Position numbers and translations under genes: made by a program
The notes under the pieces: model-generated
The model's database searches: none
The model's input: the letters and a program-made list of their open reading frames with translations, nothing else
What the model was told of the DNA's origin: nothing
Shown: piece by piece, positions 51,141 to 58,901 of the stretch
Numbering within the stretch: the stretch's first letter is position 1
How the letters are laid out: every line of letters begins with the position of its first letter
NCBI GenBank assembly: GCA_964577365.1
Contig: CAZNYP010000005.1
Span: 1 to 59,419, forward strand
Origin: JAGOVB01 sp964577365
Lineage (GTDB): Bacteria; Patescibacteriota; Minisyncoccia; Phycocordibacterales; PALSA-1337
Reading direction: 5' to 3'
DNA length: 59,419 bases

Positions 51141-51680
51141 TTACGGATGTATGGTTACTTTTCCAGGGAATAGATCGATCTGGGATATCGGTAACAGTCT
51201 CAAAAATGCACGTCCCACGACGAGATCTCGTGGAAGCGGTCCCCATGATCGTGAGTCAGCACTCTCTGCGCGGTTGTCACCCATCACAAAGTACTCGTCA
51301 TCGAGGAGGGTGGTCTTTGAATTGTCGCTGATTTTGTTTTTTGCATCTACAAAATCATCGTTGAGCTCAAAAGTGGTGCCGTCTTTCTGAGTGATAGACA
51401 CTTTTCCATCTTTTATGGTGACTGTTTCACCAGGGAGACCGATGACTCGTTTTATAAAATACGTTTTTGGTCCTTTTGGATACTTCATGACGATGACCTC
51501 GCCACGTTTTGGATCGGTAAAGTAGTACGAGAGCTCGTCGATGATGAGATAGTGTCCTGTGGCGAACGCTGGATCCATCGACGGGCCCTTTACGATAAAT
51601 GGCTGTGCAACAAACGTACGAATAGGAATAACGATGATAGCTACCGTGAGGATAAATTTCAGCGTTTCTTTCATATGCAT
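51141..51680 (-). CDS. lepB: Signal peptidase I
   Basis: 179 residues: one N-terminal helix, GPSMDP with the catalytic Ser, FIKRVIGLPGE with the catalytic Lys, and GDNRAESADSRSWG. It removes signal peptides from exported proteins, such as the secreted proteins in this window. ATG 51680 or the in-frame ATG two codons on may be used. Directly upstream of the hisS-like gene. Confidence 0.95.
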   Translation of the reverse strand: MHMKETLKFILTVAIIVIPIRTFVAQPFIVKGPSMDPAFATGHYLIIDELSYYFTDPKRGEVIVMKYPKGPKTYFIKRVIGLPGETVTIKDGKVSITQKDGTTFELNDDFVDAKNKISDNSKTTLLDDEYFVMGDNRAESADSRSWGPLPRDLVVGRAFLRLLPISQIDLFPGKVTIHP

Positions 51681-51711
51681 ACCATTTTAGACGATATGCT
51701 ATACTCTGTCC

Positions 51712-52236
51712 ATGGCATACATCATTGTTGGACTTGGAAATCCAGGCGAAGAGTATGAAAATACTCGTCACAATACCGGACGCATGGTCACCGACGCATA
51801 CGCAGAAGTTGCTCACAAGAAAGCAAAGGTGATCACTCCTGATTCATTTATGAATGTGACTGGAAAAGCGATTGCGACACAGATAAAGAATCCTGAAAAG
51901 CTCATCGTGGTCTATGATGACTTCAATCTCCCGCTCGGATCTATCCGTATTTCCTACAATCGCAGCGCTGGAGGACACAATGGTCTCGCATCTATTATAA
52001 AAGCACTGAAAACTGAGGCATTTGTGCGTGTACGCATAGGTGTCGCCCCGACTACTCCTACTGGAAAGATAAAAGTACCGCATGGTGACGGGGCAATAGA
52101 GAAATTCATCCTCGGTGAATTCAAAGAAGCAGAGATGAAGGTCATAAAAAAGATGATAAAGACAGCGATCGAGGCGATCGACACTATAATTGAGGAGGGG
52201 AGAGAGATCGCGATGGGTAGATTTAATGGAAAGTAG
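51712..52236 (+). CDS. pth: Peptidyl-tRNA hydrolase
   Basis: 174 residues. GLGNPGEEYENTRHNTG has the catalytic His; SFMNVTG and DDFNLPLG (catalytic Asp) and AGGHNGLASI follow. Roughly 12 residues are missing between the first two motifs compared with the E. coli enzyme. It recycles peptidyl-tRNA. TATACT (51700-51705) ends 6 bases before the ATG. Confidence 0.95.
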   Translation: MAYIIVGLGNPGEEYENTRHNTGRMVTDAYAEVAHKKAKVITPDSFMNVTGKAIATQIKNPEKLIVVYDDFNLPLGSIRISYNRSAGGHNGLASIIKALKTEAFVRVRIGVAPTTPTGKIKVPHGDGAIEKFILGEFKEAEMKVIKKMIKTAIEAIDTIIEEGREIAMGRFNGK

Positions 52237-52301
52237 TTCTGTTAGAAAGATTTCATTATTTTGTTATCAAAATGTTATCTCTCTTTTGCTAAAGTGAGTG
52301 G

Positions 52302-52754
52302 ATGGAGGAGGATTTAGAAACACTTAAAGGAGAAACCAAGAAATTGTATGAAAGTATAGGTCAACAGTACTGTCCCTATTTTTCTGCTCGCATCACTTTT
52401 AACTATTTGGGGTGGGATCATTTAAATTTCAAAAATCAAACTCGTGTAAGAAATGTTGATGATCAGATGACTCGCCTAAGACTTTTTAAATACGCTCCTG
52501 AAATTATTAAAAAATCCGGCACACTACAGGGAATAAGGGTTATTGATGAATGGGAACGAGTCAAAAGTCATGGAAAGTGGGTGCAAAAGCTACAGAAAGT
52601 TAATTACTATGAATTCATAGCGGTTCAGCACACGTATCGGATAAAAGTGATCATCAAAGAGGTGGATGGTAGAGAAAGGATCTTCTGGAGTATTATCCCA
52701 GCATGGAGTCTTAATAAAAATACAATGCAACGAATACTCACTGATCGTCTATAA
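52302..52754 (+). CDS. Protein of unknown function, 150 aa
   Basis: Soluble, basic, with aromatic motifs (ITFNYLGWDHLNFK, YYEFIAVQHTYRIKVII, RIFWSIIPAW). Size and the WDHL and late FWS.IP motifs recall small RelE/barnase-like nuclease families of the PBECR type, but that is a weak impression. AT-rich, its own unit with a terminator at 52758. Confidence 0.5.
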   Translation: MEEDLETLKGETKKLYESIGQQYCPYFSARITFNYLGWDHLNFKNQTRVRNVDDQMTRLRLFKYAPEIIKKSGTLQGIRVIDEWERVKSHGKWVQKLQKVNYYEFIAVQHTYRIKVIIKEVDGRERIFWSIIPAWSLNKNTMQRILTDRL

Positions 52755-52757
52755 AAA

Positions 52758-52785
52758 CAGAAAACCGCACGAGGGCGGTTTTCTG
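52758..52785 (+). terminator. Terminator
   Basis: CAGAAAACCGC/GCGGTTTTCTG hairpin. The T-rich part lies in the stem and no strong T-run follows. Confidence 0.65.
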
Positions 52786-52872
52786 GGCTTGTTTACAGTT
52801 TCTAAACCGTGCGGAGGGCTGAGCCCTCACAAGCGTAATTACATGTTACCAAACCTATGCTAGAATCGCAAT

Positions 52873-53514
52873 ATGTCACAAGGCCAAGCGTGGGAGAAGG
52901 AATACAGAAAGCCACAACTGGTGTCTCTAAACAGTGAACCGCAACAAGTGGTAAAGGACTTTCGACGTTTTTTAAAAGATATGGAAGGGAAGAAACTTTT
53001 GGATCTAGGATGTGGAAACGGTAGAAATCTAAAATACTTTAAAGAATATGGAGCTGATGTAGTCGGAATCGATATTTCACCGACCGCTATTTCGTATACT
53101 CACGGGTTGGGAAGAGTTGGAGATATTGGTAAAGAACTGCCATTTAAAGATAATGAATTCGATGTCATCCTCGATGTCACTTCTTCAAATGCCCTCAATG
53201 ATGCAGAGCGAGCTGTATATATAAAAGAAATATATAGAGTACTCAAGCCAGGTGGATACGTATTTGTACGTGCACTATGCAAAGACGGAGATGATAATGC
53301 TAAAAACCTGATAAAGATGTCTCCAGGCAAAGAAAAAGACACATACTATATGAAAGAGCTCGACCTCTATGAGCGAGTGTTTAGTAGGGAGGATTTTCTT
53401 GAGACTTATAAGGATTTTAAAATTATAGAACTGGAGAAACAAACTCACTACGCTCGGATGAACAATCGGAGTTATAAAAGAAACTATTGGGTAGCGTATC
53501 TTCAAAGAAATTGA
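52873..53514 (+). CDS. SAM-dependent methyltransferase
   Basis: 213 residues, class I fold: KLLDLGCGNGRNLKYF (motif I), VVGIDISPTAI (motif II), FDVILDVTSSNAL (motif IV) and VLKPGGYVFVR. Substrate unknown; the C-terminal part is basic and rich in Tyr and Asn. TAGAAT (52861-52866) ends 6 bases before the ATG. Confidence 0.85.
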   Translation: MSQGQAWEKEYRKPQLVSLNSEPQQVVKDFRRFLKDMEGKKLLDLGCGNGRNLKYFKEYGADVVGIDISPTAISYTHGLGRVGDIGKELPFKDNEFDVILDVTSSNALNDAERAVYIKEIYRVLKPGGYVFVRALCKDGDDNAKNLIKMSPGKEKDTYYMKELDLYERVFSREDFLETYKDFKIIELEKQTHYARMNNRSYKRNYWVAYLQRN

Positions 53515-53583
53515 CATATCATGTTAAATATGTTTGTATAAGAATAAACGCACACAAATAACGACAAAACCGAAGGACGGACT

Positions 53584-53880
53584 ATGTATTGCATGATTGA
53601 AATACCAATGGTTGGCGGAACGCAAATTTTGGTTCGGGCTTCTTCTCCCAAAGTTGCCGAGCGATGGTTACAGAGATCGGGGTTTAGAGGGAGTCACGGT
53701 AAGGGGTGGTGGTTTCAGCCAGAAACAGAAGACTCTCGACTGGACTTGTGTTACGGTCCCAACGGTAGGGGTTCACGTCAGTTGATTGATACGATTCGTA
53801 TAGTGAGTGTTCGTGAAGCGACTGATACGAACCTGACTACCCGAAGGACAAGTGTGACACGGGCGGGCCGACCTCATTGA
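53584..53880 (+). CDS. Small protein of unknown function, 98 aa
   Basis: A soluble basic protein with Trp and Gly-rich middle (GSHGKGWWFQPE). No family recognised. GAAGGA lies 8 bases upstream of the ATG. A TTGACA near 53511, 17 bases before TTGTAT, could be its promoter. Private terminator at 53896. GC-rich against its neighbours. Confidence 0.5.
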   Translation: MYCMIEIPMVGGTQILVRASSPKVAERWLQRSGFRGSHGKGWWFQPETEDSRLDLCYGPNGRGSRQLIDTIRIVSVREATDTNLTTRRTSVTRAGRPH

Positions 53881-53895
53881 GGATTGACCCCTTTG

Positions 53896-53933
53896 AAAAA
53901 GGAGGTCCTGCTTTATGCGGGATCTCCTTTTTG
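53896..53933 (+). terminator. Terminator of the 98-aa gene
   Basis: AAAAAGGAG.TCC pairs with GGGA.CTCCTTTTT around a 10-base loop; T-run inside the 3' arm. Confidence 0.85.
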
Positions 53934-53960
53934 TAACTAGACAAAACGCCTATTTTGCGC

Positions 53961-54056
53961 TAGAATCCGGAGGTTCTTAGAAGTGAGACAAAATTACATA
54001 CAAACAAGGAACCCCGCACCATTTTGGTACCATTATTAATAAAAAGCGGGTCTTGT
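53961..54056 (+). promoter_or_regulatory. rpsA promoter and structured leader
   Basis: TAGAAT (53961-53966) predicts a leader of about 95 bases. Within it ACAAG...CCCCGC (54004-54017) pairs with GCGGG.CTTGT (54046-54056), ending 10 bases before the ATG. A long structured leader in front of S1 suggests translational autoregulation, as known for S1 in E. coli; the structure itself is not related by sequence. Confidence 0.5.
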
Positions 54057-54066
54057 GGGTCAAACA

Positions 54067-55248
54067 ATGCTTAAAAAACTAAAAGAAAAAATTCTTTCAA
54101 AGAAGGAAGAGGGGACAGAAGAAACAGTAGCAGAGGCAAAGGCAGAAAAAGTAGCAAAAGTAGTAGAAAAAAAGGAGCCGACAACGCTCATGGGCAAACT
54201 CGCTGAAACGATTCCCAACCCACCAGCTATCGGAGATGTGATCGAAGGTCCAGTTATCAATATCGAAAAAGCGGCAGTCTACGTAGACCTCGCTCCATAC
54301 GGTACTGGTATCATTTACGGAAAGGAATTTATCACTGCTCGAGATATCATCAAAAAGATCAATGTCGGCGACAGTATCGCAGCAAAGATCATCGATACCG
54401 AACACAAAGAAGGATACATCGAACTCTCTCTCAAGGAAGCTCGACAGGCACTCATCTGGTCTGAGGCAGAGGAAGCGATCAAAAACAAGACCTCTCTCGA
54501 CCTCCCCGTCATGGAAGCAAACAAGGGTGGGCTCATCATCGCATGGCAGGGTATCACAGGATTCCTCCCAGCGTCACAGCTCAAGGCTGAACACTATCCA
54601 CGCGTAATGGATGGAGACAAGGACAAGATCCTCGAAGAGCTCAAAAAGCTCGTCGGACAGCGCATTGCGGTCACCATCATCTCTGCAAATCCAAAGGAGG
54701 GCAAGCTCATTTTCTCTGAAAAGAGCCCAGAATCAAAGGACAAGGAGCGTATCATCGGCAAGCTCAATGTAAATGACGAGGTCACAGGTACCGTCACTGG
54801 TATCGTCGACTTTGGTGTATTCGTAAAGATCGAAGACGGACTCGAAGGACTCGTCCACATCTCTGAGATCGATTGGTCACTCGTCGAGGATCCACGCCTC
54901 TTCTACAAGATCGGCGATCGTGTAAAGGTAAAGATCATCGAAATCAAGGACGGAAAAGTTTCACTCTCTATAAAGGCACTCAAGGAAAATCCATGGGTAA
55001 ATGCTGCTAAAAAGTACAAGAAAGACAAGGTAGTAGACGGAGTGGTGATCAAGTTCAACAAACATGGCGCACTCGCGAGTATCGAAGAGGGTATCGCTGG
55101 ACTCGTCCACGTATCAGAATTCGGCTCAGAGGACAAGCTCCGTGCTGCACTCGAACTCGGTAAAAACTATCAGTTCAAAATCACTCTTTTTGATCCAAAG
55201 GAGCAGAAAATGGCCCTTTCTTTCGTTGATAAAACAACCAAAAAGTAG
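54067..55248 (+). CDS. rpsA: Ribosomal protein bS1
   Basis: 393 residues: Lys/Glu/Ala-rich N-terminal extension (about 45 residues), then four S1 domains (starting near GDVIEGPVINIEKAAVYVD, then a divergent second, GTVTGIVDFGVFVKIEDG and VDGVVIKFNKHGALASIEEG). E. coli has six. It recruits mRNA to the 30S subunit, though leaderless mRNAs do not need it. ATG 54067 preferred to GTG 54055, which lies in the leader stem. Confidence 0.92.
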   Translation: MLKKLKEKILSKKEEGTEETVAEAKAEKVAKVVEKKEPTTLMGKLAETIPNPPAIGDVIEGPVINIEKAAVYVDLAPYGTGIIYGKEFITARDIIKKINVGDSIAAKIIDTEHKEGYIELSLKEARQALIWSEAEEAIKNKTSLDLPVMEANKGGLIIAWQGITGFLPASQLKAEHYPRVMDGDKDKILEELKKLVGQRIAVTIISANPKEGKLIFSEKSPESKDKERIIGKLNVNDEVTGTVTGIVDFGVFVKIEDGLEGLVHISEIDWSLVEDPRLFYKIGDRVKVKIIEIKDGKVSLSIKALKENPWVNAAKKYKKDKVVDGVVIKFNKHGALASIEEGIAGLVHVSEFGSEDKLRAALELGKNYQFKITLFDPKEQKMALSFVDKTTKK

Positions 55249-55260
55249 TATACTGTAAGC

Positions 55261-55779
55261 ATGGTTATCACATATCTCGGAAACGATGTGTATCGAATGC
55301 AATTCGGTGAGACTACGCTCACCTTTGCTGATGTCTTAAAAGTTAAAAATAGTACCAATAGCTTTACTATCTCAGGTCCTGGAGAGTACGAAGTGGGTGG
55401 GGTATTTATAAAGGGTCTTTTGTCAGAAGGCAAGGACAAGATAAATACTATATATACAGCGTCACTTGAAAACATGAATATCACGTTTTTGGGTGGGCTT
55501 GCCAATACCACTCTCGGTGCCGATGTGATGGAGGAGCTAGAGGCCGTGGACATACTCTTTGTACCACTCGACACCCTCGATGCAAGCAAAGCACACAAAT
55601 TCGCAGTCTCACTCGAGCCACATATCGTGATCCCTATGCGATTTACTGATGCGACTCTAAAGGGATTTCTGAAAGAATCTGGAGCACAGAACAAAACAGA
55701 AGCAAAACTCACGCTCAAGCGAAAGGATCTTGAAGGCAAAAAAGTCGAAGTGATCGTGCTCGAATCAAACAAAGAATAA
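55261..55779 (+). CDS. MBL-fold (UlaG-like) protein lacking metal motif
   Basis: 172 residues. Strand order (MVITYLGNDVYRMQFGETTL..., then FTISGPGEYEVGGVFIKG, and a late VIPMRFTD) matches the UlaG-like MBL proteins, but the HxHxDH motif is absent, as is the Asp-Pro after the second strand. Probably non-catalytic. TATACT (55249-55254) ends 6 bases before the ATG. Confidence 0.65.
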   Translation: MVITYLGNDVYRMQFGETTLTFADVLKVKNSTNSFTISGPGEYEVGGVFIKGLLSEGKDKINTIYTASLENMNITFLGGLANTTLGADVMEELEAVDILFVPLDTLDASKAHKFAVSLEPHIVIPMRFTDATLKGFLKESGAQNKTEAKLTLKRKDLEGKKVEVIVLESNKE

Positions 55780-55780
55780 C

Positions 55781-56062
55781 ATGCGCACCTATCTCGACCA
55801 TCTTCGTACAAAGCCAGACCATGTAAAGTCAAACATCGCCATGCTCGCGTCGAGTGTGATCACCTTGTTCATCTTTATGTTTTGGCTCTCTGGTCAGAAC
55901 CTCTTCCTCAACGAAAAGCAGATTGCTCAAAAAGAAAAAACTCCGATCGAAACGATCTCTGCACTCTCAGCAAACGTTATTGACTCGTTCCGCACTGGAT
56001 TTGGAGTACGTGAAGTATACGTAGCCCCAGATCTCGAAGTACTACCAGGCAAAAAGAAATAA
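55781..56062 (+). CDS. Single-helix membrane protein, 93 aa
   Basis: A basic N-terminus (about 20 residues), one helix (22-44), then an external acidic stretch. No family recognised. It is 1 base behind the MBL gene and 1 base ahead of gyrA, so probably co-transcribed. Similar in layout to the small protein at 4869. Confidence 0.6.
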   Translation: MRTYLDHLRTKPDHVKSNIAMLASSVITLFIFMFWLSGQNLFLNEKQIAQKEKTPIETISALSANVIDSFRTGFGVREVYVAPDLEVLPGKKK

Positions 56063-56063
56063 T

Positions 56064-58511
56064 ATGGAAAAAGAAAAACAGGAAAATCAAAAGGGAATCG
56101 TATCACGGAGCATCACCACAGAGATGCGCGAGTCGTTCCTCGACTATGCGATGTCAGTCATCACCGACCGTGCGCTCCCTGATATCCGTGATGGTCTAAA
56201 ACCTGTACACCGCCGTATCCTCTATGCAATGCATGAAAAGGGGCTTGTCTTTGGTGCAAAATTCCGTAAATCAGCCGTAGTTGTGGGAGACGTGCTCGGT
56301 AACTATCACCCACACGGTGACGTCGCATTGTATGACTCGATGGTAAAGATGGCACAGCCGTTTTCACTCCGCTATCCACTCGTCATCGGTCAGGGAAACT
56401 TTGGTAGTATCGACGGTGACCCAGCTGCGGCAATGCGATATACCGAGGCGAAAATGTCTCGACTCTCAGCCGAACTCCTCCGCGACATCGACAAAGAGAC
56501 AGTAAACTTTCGCCCAAACTATGACGGTACTCGCAAAGAGCCTACCGTCCTGCCTACAGCCGTACCAAACCTCTTGCTCAACGGTACCCTCGGTATTGCG
56601 GTGGGTATGGCGACCAACATCGCTCCCCACAACCTCTCTGAGGTCGTCGATGCGACGGTTCACCTCGTCGACAACAAAGACGCTACCACTGAGGAGCTCA
56701 TGGAGTTCATAAAGGGTCCAGACTTTCCAACAGGAGCGATCATGTATGGTCAAAAAGACATTCTCCAGGCCTATACGACCGGCCGTGGAGGTATCGTCGT
56801 GCGTGGAGAGGCCGAGATCACCGAGGATAAAAAGGGAACCGCTCAGATCATCATCACCTCTATCCCATATCGTGTAAACAAAGCCGAGCTCATCATAAAG
56901 ATCGCTGACCTCGTCCGAGAAAAAACTCTCGAAGGTATCAAGGGTATCCGAGATGAATCAGACAAGGATATGCGCATCGCGATCGATCTCAAACAGGGAG
57001 CGCATCCAGAAAAGGTTCTCAATTTTCTATACAAACACACCCAGCTCGAAGAATCATTTCACGTAAACATGGTGGCACTTGTAAACGGTGTCCCACAGAC
57101 CCTCGCGCTCAAGTCATTCCTCGAAGAATTCATCATACACCGCATCGATGTCATCCGACGTCGCACACAGTTCGACCTCACCAAGGCAGAGGATCGTGAA
57201 CACATCCTCCTTGGTCTCAAAAAAGCTCTTGACCATATCGACGAAATCATCACCCTCATTCGTGAATCAAAAGACGCTGTAGAGGCACATGCAAACTTGA
57301 TGAAGCGATTCAAGTTCTCAGAAAAGCAGGCTACAGCGATCCTCGAAATGCGTCTCCAAAAGCTCGCAGGTCTCGAGCGAAAGAAAGTCCTCGACGAACT
57401 CAAATCTATCCAGGAACTCATCGTCGAACTCAAAGAGATTTTGGGCAGCGAGAAAAAAGTTCGCTCAATCATCAAAAACGAATTGGGTGAAATAAAAGCA
57501 AAATACGGTGATGAGCGACGTACTCGTTTGGTAAAAGGAGGAGTAAAAGATATGTCAGACGAAGACCTCATCCCAGATACTGAAACCGTCATCGTCCTCA
57601 CAAAGGGTGGCTACATCAAACGCACCAATCCAGACGAATACCGCAAGCAAAAGCGTGGCGGTGTCGGCGTTGTTGACCTCGATACAAAGGAAGAGGACTT
57701 TATCACCCACCTCATCACGACCAATACGCACAGCGAACTCCTATTCTTCTCAGACATGGGTAAAGCATACAAGCTAAAAACCTTTGAAATCCCAGAAGGA
57801 AAGCGTGCTACTCGTGGAAAGTCGATCATGAACTTTATCTCTCTCACCGAGAGTGAAAAGATCACCTCGATCCTCCCTATGCCAAAAGAAGCAAAGGGTG
57901 CTCCAGAGCTTTCTCTCATGATGATCACACGAAATGGAACCGGTAAAAAAGTAGCCGCGAAAAGCTTTCACGAAGTACGAAAATCAGGACTCATCGCGAT
58001 CACACTCGACAAGGGTGACGAGCTCATGTCTACATTCTTTGTCTCAAAGGGAGATGATGCGATGGTCGTGACTGCAGATGGTCAGTCTATCCGATTCAAA
58101 GAAAGTGATATCCGTGAAATGGGACGAAATGCAGCGGGCGTTCGAGCGATCAAACTAGGCAAAGACGATATCGTAATCTCAGCAGATGCGGTAAAGAAAG
58201 ATGCAAAAGATGCGATGATATTCGTCATGAGTGCAAACGGCTACGGAAAGAAAACACCCCTCAAAGAATACAAAGTCCAAGGACGAGGCGGAAGTGGAAT
58301 CCTCACCGCAAAAGTAACCGACAAAACAGGAGCCCTTATGGGAGGAAAAGTAGTGACTGAAGAGCATGAGGAGGTGGTAGCGATGTCTAAAAAGTCACAG
58401 GTGATCCGAGTAGATATAAAAGAAATCCCAAGCCTCGGCCGACAGACACAAGGAGTGCGGGTGATGAAACTACGGGAGGGAGATTCGATTGCTTCGCTCA
58501 TTACGTTATAG
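56064..58511 (+). CDS. gyrA: DNA gyrase subunit A
   Basis: 815 residues. DYAMSVITDRALPDIRDGLKP at the N-terminus, the quinolone region (YHPHGDVALYDS), the catalytic Tyr in AMRYTEAKM, and a C-terminal beta-pinwheel with a GyrA-box-like KQKRGGVG, which supports gyrase rather than topoisomerase IV. It cuts and reseals DNA to introduce negative supercoils. gyrB is not in the window. Confidence 0.96.
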   Translation: MEKEKQENQKGIVSRSITTEMRESFLDYAMSVITDRALPDIRDGLKPVHRRILYAMHEKGLVFGAKFRKSAVVVGDVLGNYHPHGDVALYDSMVKMAQPFSLRYPLVIGQGNFGSIDGDPAAAMRYTEAKMSRLSAELLRDIDKETVNFRPNYDGTRKEPTVLPTAVPNLLLNGTLGIAVGMATNIAPHNLSEVVDATVHLVDNKDATTEELMEFIKGPDFPTGAIMYGQKDILQAYTTGRGGIVVRGEAEITEDKKGTAQIIITSIPYRVNKAELIIKIADLVREKTLEGIKGIRDESDKDMRIAIDLKQGAHPEKVLNFLYKHTQLEESFHVNMVALVNGVPQTLALKSFLEEFIIHRIDVIRRRTQFDLTKAEDREHILLGLKKALDHIDEIITLIRESKDAVEAHANLMKRFKFSEKQATAILEMRLQKLAGLERKKVLDELKSIQELIVELKEILGSEKKVRSIIKNELGEIKAKYGDERRTRLVKGGVKDMSDEDLIPDTETVIVLTKGGYIKRTNPDEYRKQKRGGVGVVDLDTKEEDFITHLITTNTHSELLFFSDMGKAYKLKTFEIPEGKRATRGKSIMNFISLTESEKITSILPMPKEAKGAPELSLMMITRNGTGKKVAAKSFHEVRKSGLIAITLDKGDELMSTFFVSKGDDAMVVTADGQSIRFKESDIREMGRNAAGVRAIKLGKDDIVISADAVKKDAKDAMIFVMSANGYGKKTPLKEYKVQGRGGSGILTAKVTDKTGALMGGKVVTEEHEEVVAMSKKSQVIRVDIKEIPSLGRQTQGVRVMKLREGDSIASLITL

Positions 58512-58535
58512 TCGTAAGTAAAAATCTGAATCAAC

Positions 58536-58901
58536 ATGCGAAAAATAAAATCTAAAAATGATGTTGAGAGTTTAACAAAAAGAATAGTAGATTTTCGCAA
58601 TGCTCGAGATTGGAAGCAGTTTCATAATCCAAAAGACCTCTCACTTTCTCTAGTACTTGAAGCGACTGAGGTGATGGAACATTTTCAGTGGAAAAGTAAG
58701 GAAGAGACGGAGAAATATGTAAAAGAAAGTAAGTCAGCTATCGGTGAAGAATTAGCTGATGTTTTGTATTGGGTTTTGTTGATGAGCCATGATCTAGATA
58801 TTGATGTACTCGAAGCCCTCGAGAAGAAGATAAAGATAAACGAGGATAAATATCCTGTAGAAAAAGCAAAAGGGAAACATACTAAATATAATAAGCTGTG
58901 A
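58536..58901 (+). CDS. MazG-like nucleotide pyrophosphohydrolase
   Basis: 121 residues, all-alpha NTP-PPase fold: EATEVMEHFQW (ExxE) and GEELADVLYWVLL (E..D) give the four acidic magnesium ligands. Such enzymes hydrolyse (d)NTPs. The stop overlaps the next gene (GTGA), so both form a pair. 24 bases behind gyrA without a clear promoter. Confidence 0.88.
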   Translation: MRKIKSKNDVESLTKRIVDFRNARDWKQFHNPKDLSLSLVLEATEVMEHFQWKSKEETEKYVKESKSAIGEELADVLYWVLLMSHDLDIDVLEALEKKIKINEDKYPVEKAKGKHTKYNKL

